A stretch of 64,000 nucleotides of DNA from DAIDKA01 sp035503515. GTDB lineage: Bacteria; Pseudomonadota; Gammaproteobacteria; Steroidobacterales; Steroidobacteraceae. The position numbers and the translations under genes were made by a program. The stretch lies in contig DATJTJ010000062.1 in NCBI GenBank assembly GCA_035503515.1, positions 8,773 through 72,772 of the forward strand. Reading direction: 5' to 3'. The notes beneath the pieces were generated by a model. The model was not told the origin of the DNA and ran no database searches. It worked only from the letters and a program-made list of their open reading frames with translations. This document shows, piece after piece, positions 8,272 to 16,089 of this stretch (positions are counted from its first letter, which is position 1; each line of letters opens with the position of its first letter).

Positions 8272-8302
8272 CGCTGCGGATCATGCCAAACTCGGCCCCG
8301 CG

Positions 8303-9712
8303 ATGCCTCAACCCGTTCCTCCTTCCGACCCAATCCCCGGCGGCAACGACCCGGCGGCCACCGCGAACCTGGCCCTGCGGCAGCGCGACCTCGCGCATGT
8401 ATGGCATCCGTGCACCCAGATGCGCGATCACGACGCGCTGGTGCCGATGATCCCGATCCGCAGCGGCGCCGGACCCTGGCTGACCGATTTCGCCGGCCAG
8501 CGCTACCTCGATGCCATCAGCTCCTGGTGGGTGAACCTCTTCGGCCATGCCAACCCGCGCATCAACGCCGCGGTGCGCGCGCAGCTCGACAGCCTCGAGC
8601 ACGTGATCCTCGCCGGTTTCACCCACGAGCCGGTGATCCGCCTGAGCGAGGCGCTGACGCAGCTTGCGCCTTCGGGACTGACGCGCTGCTTCTATGCCGA
8701 CAATGGGTCGGCGGCGGTCGAAGTCGCCGTGAAGATGAGCTTCCACTACTGGCGCAACGTCGGCCACGGCGGCAAGCGCCGGTTCGTGACGCTCTCCGGC
8801 AGCTACCACGGGGAGACCCTGGGGGCGCTCGCCGTGGGCAACGTCGATCTGTACAAGGAGGTCTACAAGCCGCTGCTGATGGATGTCATCACGGTGCCCT
8901 CCCCGGATGCGTTCGAGCGCGAGCCCGGCGTGAGCGAGGCCGACTGGGCGCGGCGCCGGTTCGAACCGATGGAGCGGGTGCTGGCCGAGCACGCCCACGA
9001 GGTGGCCGCGGTGATCGTCGAACCGCTGGTGCAGTGCGCGGCCGGCATGCGCATGTACGACCCGGTGTACCTCACCCTGATGCGCGAGGCCTGCGACCGG
9101 CACCGGGTGCATTTCATCGCCGATGAGATCGCGGTGGGGTTCGGTCGCACCGGCACGATGTTCGCCTGCGAGCAGGCCGGGGTCCGTCCCGATTTCATGT
9201 GCCTGTCGAAGGGCCTGACCGGCGGCTACCTGCCGCTGTCGGTGGTGCTCACGACCGATCCCATCTATGCGGCCTTCTACGATGAATACGTGAAGCTCAA
9301 CGCCTTCCTGCACTCCCACAGCTACACCGGCAACGCCCTGGCCTGCGCGGCGGCGCTGGGTACGCTCGAGATCTTCCGGACCGACCCGGTGCTCGAGCGC
9401 AACCGGGTGTTGGCCGGGCATTTCGCGCAGCGGCTTGCGCCGCTCGCCGATCATCCGCACGTGGCCGAGGTGCGCCAGCGCGGCATGATCAGCGCCTTCG
9501 AGATGGTGCGCGACCGGCGCCGCCGCGAGCCGTATCCCTGGCAGGAGCGCCGCGGGCTCACGGTCTACCGGCATGCGCTCGGCCGCGGCGTGCTGCTGCG
9601 GCCCATCGGCAACGTCGTGTACTTCATGCCTCCCTATGTCATCGAGCCGGAGCACATCGACCTCATGGTGAGCGTCGCCCGCGAAGGCCTGGAGCTCGCC
9701 ACGTGCGACTGA
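8303..9712 (+). CDS. bioA: Adenosylmethionine-8-amino-7-oxononanoate aminotransferase
   Basis: PLP enzyme converting KAPA to DAPA in biotin synthesis, using S-adenosylmethionine as amino donor. Diagnostic segments are VWHPCTQMRDHDALVPM, SSWWVNLFGHANPRIN, YADNGSAAVEVAVKM, the YHGETLGALAVG loop, IADEIAVGFGRTG and the PLP-lysine motif LSKGLTGGYLPLS. The frame is open further upstream, but MPQPVPPSDP at 8303 gives the normal N-terminus (469 residues). It overlaps rsmE by 10 bp, so the two are probably co-transcribed. Confidence 0.95.
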   Translation: MPQPVPPSDPIPGGNDPAATANLALRQRDLAHVWHPCTQMRDHDALVPMIPIRSGAGPWLTDFAGQRYLDAISSWWVNLFGHANPRINAAVRAQLDSLEHVILAGFTHEPVIRLSEALTQLAPSGLTRCFYADNGSAAVEVAVKMSFHYWRNVGHGGKRRFVTLSGSYHGETLGALAVGNVDLYKEVYKPLLMDVITVPSPDAFEREPGVSEADWARRRFEPMERVLAEHAHEVAAVIVEPLVQCAAGMRMYDPVYLTLMREACDRHRVHFIADEIAVGFGRTGTMFACEQAGVRPDFMCLSKGLTGGYLPLSVVLTTDPIYAAFYDEYVKLNAFLHSHSYTGNALACAAALGTLEIFRTDPVLERNRVLAGHFAQRLAPLADHPHVAEVRQRGMISAFEMVRDRRRREPYPWQERRGLTVYRHALGRGVLLRPIGNVVYFMPPYVIEPEHIDLMVSVAREGLELATCD

Positions 9713-10431
9713 ATCGGGTCTACGCCGAGGTGCCCGTCGGCGGCCGGGTGCAGCTGGAGCTGCATGGCACCGCCGCCAATCACATCACGCGGGTACTGCG
9801 GCTACGCACCGGCGATGCGCTGATCCTGTTCGACGATGCCGGCGGGGAGTACGCCGCCACCATCGATGCCCTGCTGCGCGATGCCGTGCGGGTGAACGTG
9901 GGCGACTATCTGCCCGTCGACCGGGAGTCGCCGCTGCACGTGACGCTGGCGCAGGGCATCTCCCGCGGGGAGCGCATGGACGTGGTCATGCAGAAGGCCA
10001 CCGAGCTGGGCGTCAAGCGCCTGGTGCCGGTCATGGCCGAGCGCACGGTGGTGCGGCTGAATCCGGCGCAGGCGGCCAACCGCCTGCGGCACTGGCGGGC
10101 CATCGCGGTGGCCGCCTGTGAGCAATGCGGTCGCAACCGCCTGCCCGAGATCACCCCGCCGCTGACGCTGCAGGAGTTCCTGGTCTCGGCCTATCCCGAA
10201 GGCCTGCGCCTGGTGCTCAGTCCGACCGGCGGCCTGCGCCCGAAGGATCTGCCGCCGGGCGCGGCCGCCACCTTGCTCGTCGGACCCGAAGGGGGCCTGT
10301 CGGATGCCGAGCAGGCGGCGGCGGAGGCGGCGCAGTTCAAGGGACTCCGGCTCGGGCCGCGGATCCTGCGCACCGAGACGGCGGCACTGGCGGCGCTGGC
10401 GGTGCTCCAGCAGCAGCTGGGGGACCTGTGA
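9703..10431 (+). CDS. rsmE: 16S rRNA (uracil-1498-N3)-methyltransferase
   Basis: SPOUT-class methyltransferase modifying U1498 of 16S rRNA in the assembled 30S subunit. An N-terminal PUA-like domain (RVYAEVPVGGRVQLEL, NHITRVLRLRTGD) is followed by the trefoil-knot domain with QKATELGVKRLVPV, LLVGPEGGLSDAE and the C-terminal LGPRILRTETAALAAL. 242 residues. The GTG start overlaps the last codons of bioA. Confidence 0.95.
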   Translation: MRLNRVYAEVPVGGRVQLELHGTAANHITRVLRLRTGDALILFDDAGGEYAATIDALLRDAVRVNVGDYLPVDRESPLHVTLAQGISRGERMDVVMQKATELGVKRLVPVMAERTVVRLNPAQAANRLRHWRAIAVAACEQCGRNRLPEITPPLTLQEFLVSAYPEGLRLVLSPTGGLRPKDLPPGAAATLLVGPEGGLSDAEQAAAEAAQFKGLRLGPRILRTETAALAALAVLQQQLGDL

Positions 10432-10552
10432 TCATTACTGCAAAAATATGGGTCGAGTTAGTCATATCTTATTGTTTTATTTGAATAAAAAACTGAAATT
10501 ATAACTGCAAAGTATCCTGTAGAAGAGATCGCCTTCTGTTACATTGCCCTGC
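10432..10552. other. AT-rich intergenic leader with 7-bp inverted repeat
   Basis: The 121 bp between rsmE and the YjjJ-like gene are conspicuously AT-rich compared with everything around them. At 10475-10490 there is a perfect inverted repeat TTTTATT-TG-AATAAAA. It could act as a bidirectional terminator for rsmE or as an operator. A possible -10 TATAAC lies at 10500-10505, but no convincing -35 was found at standard spacing. Confidence 0.5.
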
Positions 10553-11947
10553 ATGGCAATGGATGCTGCGGAAAGCCTGCTGCGGGCGCTGCGCCGGGGC
10601 GCCTCTACTGCGGCCGAGCTGGAGCAGGAGCTTTCGCGCTCCCGGCGCTGGCTGTGGACACATCTGCCGCAGCAGGTCGCAGCGGGACGCATCGTCAAGA
10701 TAGGCGCGAGGCGGGACGCGCGTTACGGTTTACGCCGGGACATCGATGGCATCGGTTCGGCGTGGCCGCTCCGCCGCATCGGGCCCACGGGTCTCATTGA
10801 GGACCTCGGCACTCTCCACGCCCTGGTGGCGGATCAGTACGCTTTCGCTGCCCAGGCCGGCGCTGTCGGACGCGCCTTCAGATGCGCTGCCCTGCACGAA
10901 GGTCTGCCCTATTTTCTGCAGGACCAGCGGCCAGGCGGCTTTCTCGGACGCGCGGTGCCGCAGCACTATCCGGATTTGAACCTGCCCCGGCGCGTCAGCG
11001 ACTGGACCGACGATCATTACCTGCGTTACCTCACCGTTCACGGCTCGGACACCGTCGGCGATCTCATCCTGGGCGCATCAGCGTTCGACGAGTTCGTGGC
11101 AGGCCAGCGCCATCTCGAAAGTGTCGACTGCTCACAGCGCCCGGCGCTGTACGCCGGACTCGCACAGCAGGTCATGGCCGGTGGGCTGCCGGGGTCATCG
11201 GCGCACGGCGAACATCCCAAGTTTACGGCATTGCTGAACGAGAACGGTCAGGCGCGACACGTCCTCGTCAAGTTCTCCCCGCCCCGCGGCGAGCGCGTCG
11301 GTCAGCGCTGGGCGGATCTGCTGATCGCCGAGCACCACGGCCACCAAGTCCTGCAAACCGCGGTCCTTCCGGCCGCCCGGTCGCGGATATTGGCCATCGA
11401 AGATCGCGTCTATCTCGAAATGGATCGATTTGATCGCGCCGGTGACCGGGGCCGCGTGGGCGTCACATCGTTGCTGTCCATCGACACCCATCTGCATGGC
11501 AAGCTGGACACCTGGATCGCCGCGGCCCTGCGGCTGCACGCGGACCGCCGCATCGATACCACAGCGCTCGAGCAGATACGGCTCGCCTATGCCTTTGCCG
11601 GACTGATCGCCAACACCGATTGCCATTTCGGCAATCTCTCGTTCTTCGATGCCTATGACGGCCGGTTCGGCCTGGCGCCGATCTACGACATGCTGCCGAT
11701 GCTGTTCGCGCCCGAGCACGACCAGATCATCGTCCGTCGCTTCGAGCCCGCCCACCCCGTATCGGACACCCTCGCTGGCTGGGCTGCCGCCCGGACGCTC
11801 GCCGAACACTACTGGGCGCGGATCATCGCCGATGATCGCATCAGCGAGGACTTCAGGCGGATCGGCACCACGTGCCTCGCGGCGCTCGAGTCGTTACCGC
11901 GAACAGGGCCGTACGCCGACCGATCGCGCCATACCTCCCGACCTTAG
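10553..11947 (+). CDS. yjjJ: YjjJ-type HipA-like serine/threonine kinase with N-terminal HTH
   Basis: 464 residues. The N-terminal ~70 residues form a winged-helix-like DNA-binding region (RGASTAAELEQELSRSRRWL). The rest is a HipA-family kinase fold: the glycine-rich/substrate loop GSSAHGEHPKFTALL, catalytic NTDCHFGNLSFF (D-x-H-x-x-N type) and the DFG-equivalent APIYDMLPM. This architecture is that of E. coli YjjJ, a HipA-like toxin whose DNA-binding part is fused rather than encoded as HipB. The target is unknown here. An ATG at 10559 and a TTG at 10544 are alternative starts. It sits behind an AT-rich leader, which suggests acquisition. Confidence 0.8.
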   Translation: MAMDAAESLLRALRRGASTAAELEQELSRSRRWLWTHLPQQVAAGRIVKIGARRDARYGLRRDIDGIGSAWPLRRIGPTGLIEDLGTLHALVADQYAFAAQAGAVGRAFRCAALHEGLPYFLQDQRPGGFLGRAVPQHYPDLNLPRRVSDWTDDHYLRYLTVHGSDTVGDLILGASAFDEFVAGQRHLESVDCSQRPALYAGLAQQVMAGGLPGSSAHGEHPKFTALLNENGQARHVLVKFSPPRGERVGQRWADLLIAEHHGHQVLQTAVLPAARSRILAIEDRVYLEMDRFDRAGDRGRVGVTSLLSIDTHLHGKLDTWIAAALRLHADRRIDTTALEQIRLAYAFAGLIANTDCHFGNLSFFDAYDGRFGLAPIYDMLPMLFAPEHDQIIVRRFEPAHPVSDTLAGWAAARTLAEHYWARIIADDRISEDFRRIGTTCLAALESLPRTGPYADRSRHTSRP

Positions 11948-11967
11948 CCCGCGCGAGGCACGCCCCC

Positions 11968-12045
11968 TGTCAGGTTTAGTTGACACCCGCTCCAGGCCCC
12001 GGATATAGTCATGTTTACCTGACACAAAGACAGGTTCGCCTGACA
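11968..12045 (+). promoter_or_regulatory. Promoter with three TGTCAG/CTGACA-type operator copies
   Basis: Good sigma70 promoter: -35 TTGACA (11980-11985), 18-bp spacer, -10 TATAGT (12004-12009). Around it are repeated half sites: TGTCA-n8-TGACA at 11968-11985 overlapping the -35, TGTTTACCTGACA at 12012-12024 at the expected transcription start, and GACAGGTTCGCCTGACA at 12029-12045 touching the start codon of the XRE gene. The arrangement suggests autorepression by the XRE protein (inference). Confidence 0.7.
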
Positions 12046-12242
12046 TGAACAACCGGCTGAGGGTGCTGCGGGCGCAGCGCAACTGGAGCCAAGCCGAGCT
12101 GGCCCTGCAGCTCGACGTGTCACGTCAGGCGGTCAACGCGATCGAGACCGGCAAGCACGATCCGTCGCTGGCGCTGGCCTTCCGCATCGCCCGTCTGTTC
12201 AGCCTCTCGATCGAGGAGGTTTTCGATGATGCCCGGAAATGA
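12045..12242 (+). CDS. Small XRE-family transcriptional regulator (YgzD/Cro type)
   Basis: 65-residue single-domain helix-turn-helix protein: LRVLRAQRNWSQAELALQLD followed by the recognition helix VSRQAVNAIETGKHDPSLAL. It ends SLSIEEVFDD, the usual end of this family. It overlaps the following membrane protein gene by 17 bp, so the two are translationally coupled. Such small regulators typically bind as dimers to inverted repeats; several candidate sites cover its own promoter. Only a weak Shine-Dalgarno is present. Confidence 0.88.
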   Translation: MNNRLRVLRAQRNWSQAELALQLDVSRQAVNAIETGKHDPSLALAFRIARLFSLSIEEVFDDARK

Positions 12243-13095
12243 AGCTCCCGAGGATCGCCCCTACCCGAGCGGGGCCCTGTCGGTGCTGTCGCTGGTGGCG
12301 GGCGTGGTCGCCATGTGCGCCTTCACCTGGATCGCGGGCCACTGGAGCGGCCTGCTGTTCACGCAGCCGGTCAATGAGCCCCCGGGGTGGCACGGATTTC
12401 TGGCGATGAACCTGTGCCTCTGCGCGGGCGCCATCTGGGGTCTGTTGAGTCTGAAGCCCCTGAAGGCCGCCGTGAACGTGCTGTCCATGCTCCTCGTCAT
12501 CATGGGCCTTTTCGGCTTCGCGCTCGCGTTGGGTCTGCTGAAGGTCCAGCGCACGTTCCCGTGGCCCTGGCCGTGGCAGGTGGAGTGCATGGTGGCGGTC
12601 AACCTGGCCCTGGGCGCGGCCGCGATCCTCGGCCTGCTGGGGCTCAAGCCCTGGAAAACGTGGCAACGCCAGGACGAGCCGCTCTCGCCGCGCACCCGCC
12701 GCAGCGTCAACCTCCTCTGGCTGGCGACGGCGATCGTCGCGGCAAGCGCCCTGGCACTGGTCGTCGACGGCGCCCGGTCGGCCGGTCCGCGGGTCGATTC
12801 GTTCGGGGACTGGATCAATAGCCCGATCTCACGCGGCCTCGCCTGCTTCGTGATCGCCGGCTGGCTGCTCGGGATGGCGATCAACAAGTGGTGGTGGTAC
12901 TTCAGCGCCGATGAGCACGAGCGCAGGTCGGATGATTTCGGGAACCTGCTGGCCTGGGCCGTATTCCTGATCGTGACGCCCGCCTGGTGGGTCGCGGCGC
13001 GGGCCGGCCTGGTGCCCCGGCCCGATGCGATGCTGCTGTGGCTCGTGACCTCGGTCATCGCTGCGCTCGGCTGGTTCTGGCGCCGCAACGCCTGA
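12226..13095 (+). CDS. Polytopic membrane protein coupled to XRE regulator
   Basis: 289 residues with about seven or eight hydrophobic segments (for example SVLSLVAGVVAMCAFTWIAG, NVLSMLLVIMGLFGFALALG, WLATAIVAASALALVV, MLLWLVTSVIAALGWF). No recognised enzymatic motif; a Trp-rich patch INKWWWYF lies near residue 220. The start overlaps the end of the XRE gene (ATGATG at 12226), so it is very likely regulated by it. Small XRE regulator plus membrane protein pairs are common in bacteria but mostly uncharacterised. I do not recognise a function. Confidence 0.7.
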   Translation: MMPGNEAPEDRPYPSGALSVLSLVAGVVAMCAFTWIAGHWSGLLFTQPVNEPPGWHGFLAMNLCLCAGAIWGLLSLKPLKAAVNVLSMLLVIMGLFGFALALGLLKVQRTFPWPWPWQVECMVAVNLALGAAAILGLLGLKPWKTWQRQDEPLSPRTRRSVNLLWLATAIVAASALALVVDGARSAGPRVDSFGDWINSPISRGLACFVIAGWLLGMAINKWWWYFSADEHERRSDDFGNLLAWAVFLIVTPAWWVAARAGLVPRPDAMLLWLVTSVIAALGWFWRRNA

Positions 13096-13125
13096 GCGCT
13101 CCCGCGGATCGTGTCGCGAGCTGGA

Positions 13126-13159
13126 GGGCCCCCCGTCCCAATGTCGGAACGGCGGGCCC
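13126..13159. terminator. GC-rich hairpin between convergent genes
   Basis: Inverted repeat with 14-bp arms (GGGCCCCCCGTCCC and GGAACGGCGGGCCC, 12 of 14 pairs) and a six-base loop, between the membrane protein gene and the secreted protein gene that point at each other. No T run, so a shared terminator function is probable but not certain. Confidence 0.45.
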
Positions 13160-13181
13160 CGCAGGCCCGCTGCAGTTCAGC

Positions 13182-13733
13182 TCAGGGCGCTATCCGCTTC
13201 GCCGTCGCGGTGCCGGTCACCACCTGCACGGTGGGCGTGGTGCTGGGTGGCACGGGATAGAAAGTGAGCGTGGTGGTATTGGTCCCCGTGTAGGAGTTTC
13301 CGTCCTGCGCCACCTCATCGGTCTCGGTCTCGTTGAAGTAGCCGATGAGATTCCCGGCCGTGCCGTCGTACAGCCAGCCGACATGGTTGCGGGAAACGTG
13401 GAAGCGGTCCACGGCCTTCCAGGAACCCAGGCAGATGTTCCCCCCCAGAATCGGGTAGTTGATGTTTTCCCACTCGGTACCGTCGCTGTGCCACTGGATG
13501 AAGGCCTCCGCTGTCACAGCCGAAGAGGGGTCGGTGGTGTAGACCACGTCCCAGGTGCCGACGATGTTTTCCGCCGCATTATGTCCGCCAAACGGCCCGC
13601 GTGGGCCATCCTTGAGCACGAAGGGCACGTAAGGCTGCTGCCTGGAGGCATGGTTGAGACAACCCGCATGCGCGGAAAGCCCCGCCAGCGACAGTGTTGC
13701 CGTGACCGCGATGCCCGCGAGAACTCGATTCAT
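13182..13733 (-). CDS. Secreted protein of unknown function, possibly lipocalin-like
   Basis: 183 residues with a clear Sec signal peptide (MNRVLAGIAVTATLSLAGLSAHAG) and a good Shine-Dalgarno (AAGGAG). The mature part is predicted beta-rich: NIVGTWDVVYTTDP resembles the opening strand of lipocalin-like folds, then AFIQWHSDGTEWENINYPIL and a C-terminal VVTGTATAKRIAP. Two cysteines are present in the mature part. It is divergent from the CadC-like regulator, and the shared intergenic region carries operator-like repeats. The lipocalin comparison is only by pattern. Confidence 0.65.
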   Translation of the reverse strand: MNRVLAGIAVTATLSLAGLSAHAGCLNHASRQQPYVPFVLKDGPRGPFGGHNAAENIVGTWDVVYTTDPSSAVTAEAFIQWHSDGTEWENINYPILGGNICLGSWKAVDRFHVSRNHVGWLYDGTAGNLIGYFNETETDEVAQDGNSYTGTNTTTLTFYPVPPSTTPTVQVVTGTATAKRIAP

Positions 13734-13757
13734 GAGACCACTCCTTGCGTGAGGTAT

Positions 13758-13841
13758 GATTGAAAGCACCGGGCCGGAAGCTGCCGCAAACGACATGAAA
13801 GGGCTTTAGGCTTGCTTTCAATCGTTCTTAATTCTTCTTAA
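13758..13841. promoter_or_regulatory. Divergent regulatory region: 10-bp inverted repeat and TTCTTAA direct repeats
   Basis: GATTGAAAGC at 13758-13767 and its exact reverse complement GCTTTCAATC at 13814-13823 flank the middle of the gap between the secreted protein gene and the CadC-like gene. Immediately next to the second arm, TTCTTAA occurs at 13825-13831 and again at 13835-13841, ten bases apart, the tandem same-face spacing used by OmpR/PhoB-type winged helices. Confidence 0.65.
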
Positions 13842-13874
13842 AGACGGGATCGCAACGGCCCCACGGTCAGATCG

Positions 13875-15986
13875 ATGGACCAGTCCAGCACGCCGGGGTA
13901 TGAATTTCGGGGTTTTCATCTCGATACCAGCCTGCATAGGCTGCTCGCCCCGACGGGTCACCCGATCCCACTGCCCTCGCGGGCCTACGAGGTGCTGCGG
14001 TATCTGGTCGAGCGCCCCGGGGAGCTCGTCGACAAGACGTCCCTGATGAAGGCGGTCTGGCCCAAGGCCGTGGTGGAAGAGAACAATCTCAGCCAGTGCA
14101 TTTTTGCACTGCGTAAAGCGCTCGGAGAGACTGGAACGCAGCGCAGTTTCATCCTCACCATCCCCGGCCGCGGCTTCAAGTTCGTGGCTCCCGTCAGGGT
14201 GATCCCCAATGCGCTGCCTGACCCCACGCCCTCGGCCGGGCCGCCTCCTGCAACTCCCCACCCCGCCAGGCGGCGGTGGGGCTGGCCCGTCGCCGCCGCG
14301 GTCCTCATCGTTGCCTTATCGGCCGGTATCGCAATCGAGCGATGGCACGCCGGTCCGGTGACGTTGCCTTCCGAGTACGTGCAGCTGACGGATGTGACCG
14401 ATTCGGCCACCGCGCCGGCGATTTCGCCCGATGGACACCTGCTGGCGTTCATTCGCGGCGGAGATGCGTTCCTGAGCTCGGGGCAGATCTGGCTGAAGGT
14501 GCTCCCCGACGGGGAGCCAGTGCAGCTGACGTCCGGGGAGGCAGCGGTCTTCGCACCGACGTTCACCCCGGATGGAACGCGCGTGGCATACAGCGCCGTC
14601 ACGCAGACCGCCGCGGGCGCCAATTGGGACACCTTGACGGTCCCCGTGCTGGGCGGAACGCCCCAAATGCTGCTGCCCAATGCATCGGGTCTGTCGTTCA
14701 TCGGTCCACACGAAGTGGTGTATTCGGAGTTCAAGGAGGGACTTCACCTCGGCATCGTCACTTCGCTCGATGACCGCTCGCGGCACCGCGACATCTATTT
14801 CCCGGCGCACATGCGCGGCATGGCCCATTACTCCTACCTCTCGCCTGACAGGAAGTCGCTGCTGATCGTCGAGATGAACGGCGTCAATCAGTTCGTGCGC
14901 TGCCGTCTGGTGCCATTCGATGGCAGCTCCGCCGGCCAGGAGGTCGGGCCCGACGGCGCGTGCCTGTCGGCAAGCTGGTCAGGGGACGGCAAGTGGATGT
15001 ACTTCGCCGCAACGGTGCGCGGCCAGTCACACCTGTGGCGACAGCGCTCTCCGGACGGGGCAGCGGAGCAGATCACGTTCGGTCCGACCCAGGAACAGAC
15101 CGTCGCCCCCGGCGCTGACGGACACTCCTTGCTCACCTCGATCGGCCTGACGCAGACCAGCCTGTGGATGCATGACGCGGGCGGCGAGCACAGGTTGACG
15201 ACCGAAAGCTATGCCCTGCTGCCGCATCTCTCGGCCGATGCGCGGCGCGTCTATTTCCTGTCGGCGCCGGCTGCGGGCGACCCGCCGGAGCTGTGGAGGC
15301 TCGACATTGCCTCGGGTCACAAGGAGCCATTGGTCAGGGGCTTCGACATCCGCGACTACGCGATTTCCGCGGATGAGCGTCAGGCGGTATTCAGCGACAG
15401 CGACAAGAGTGGACCGCGGATCTGGCAGGTGCCGCTCGACCGGACCGCAGCGCCCAGGCTGCTGGTGCGCGGCGCCGACGAGGTGAAGCTCGACCGGATG
15501 GGTAATGTCTACTATCGCGGCATCGGCGCCCAGGCCAACTACCTGTACCGGCTGGCCCCCAACGATCGGGTCCCGTACCGCCTCCTCGACACCGCCATTC
15601 TGAATGTGTTCGGGGTTTCCCCCGACGGACGCTGGATCTGCGTCGGGCTGCCCCGCAAGGATGGCGAGATGGCGACTTGGCTGGTGCCAGCCGGCCCGGG
15701 CGAGCGGCGGCTGCTGGGCAACGGGTGGTGGGCGATGCGATGGTCGCCGGATGGCCACCTGCTCTATGTCGAGGACGGCATGTCGGCGAGCGAACTGACC
15801 CTGGTCATTCCCACCGATGCCGAGGGTCTGCCGAGCATGCCGATTTCCGAGGCGCTGCGCTCGGGAATGACGGAGCCGATTACCCACTGGGGCGACTCCC
15901 TGGCGGTGAGTTCCAGTCCGAAGACCTACGTCTTCGTGCGCAGCGAGCAGCAGCGCAATGTCTATCGCGTCCCGCTTCACGACTGA
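13875..15986 (+). CDS. CadC/ToxR-like membrane regulator with periplasmic TolB-type beta-propeller
   Basis: 703 residues. Residues ~10-105 are an OmpR-type winged helix (IPLPSRAYEVLRYLVERPGE, VVEENNLSQCIFALRKALGE, ILTIPGRGFKFVAPV). A Pro-rich linker is followed by one transmembrane helix (~135-155, PVAAAVLIVALSAGIAIERW). The remainder (~540 residues) is a periplasmic WD40/TolB-like propeller with repeated APAISPDGHLLAF, APTFTPDGTRVAY and GVSPDGRWICVG blades. This is a one-component sensor: signal bound outside, DNA bound inside. The likely target is the divergent secreted protein gene and itself. Confidence 0.85.
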   Translation: MDQSSTPGYEFRGFHLDTSLHRLLAPTGHPIPLPSRAYEVLRYLVERPGELVDKTSLMKAVWPKAVVEENNLSQCIFALRKALGETGTQRSFILTIPGRGFKFVAPVRVIPNALPDPTPSAGPPPATPHPARRRWGWPVAAAVLIVALSAGIAIERWHAGPVTLPSEYVQLTDVTDSATAPAISPDGHLLAFIRGGDAFLSSGQIWLKVLPDGEPVQLTSGEAAVFAPTFTPDGTRVAYSAVTQTAAGANWDTLTVPVLGGTPQMLLPNASGLSFIGPHEVVYSEFKEGLHLGIVTSLDDRSRHRDIYFPAHMRGMAHYSYLSPDRKSLLIVEMNGVNQFVRCRLVPFDGSSAGQEVGPDGACLSASWSGDGKWMYFAATVRGQSHLWRQRSPDGAAEQITFGPTQEQTVAPGADGHSLLTSIGLTQTSLWMHDAGGEHRLTTESYALLPHLSADARRVYFLSAPAAGDPPELWRLDIASGHKEPLVRGFDIRDYAISADERQAVFSDSDKSGPRIWQVPLDRTAAPRLLVRGADEVKLDRMGNVYYRGIGAQANYLYRLAPNDRVPYRLLDTAILNVFGVSPDGRWICVGLPRKDGEMATWLVPAGPGERRLLGNGWWAMRWSPDGHLLYVEDGMSASELTLVIPTDAEGLPSMPISEALRSGMTEPITHWGDSLAVSSSPKTYVFVRSEQQRNVYRVPLHD

Positions 15987-16089
15987 GGGCGCGACGGTAA
16001 CTGCGCCGCAAGCGAATAGGTACGACGCGAGGCACGTGAGCAGCCCTTCGCGGCCGCAACTCCAGGGGACGTGAAATCCGCGCTGACCG

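Noticed and set aside
7463..9655. A 730-codon minus-strand frame spanning ampD and bioA
   Set aside because: Runs out of frame through ampD and antisense to bioA; no family features.
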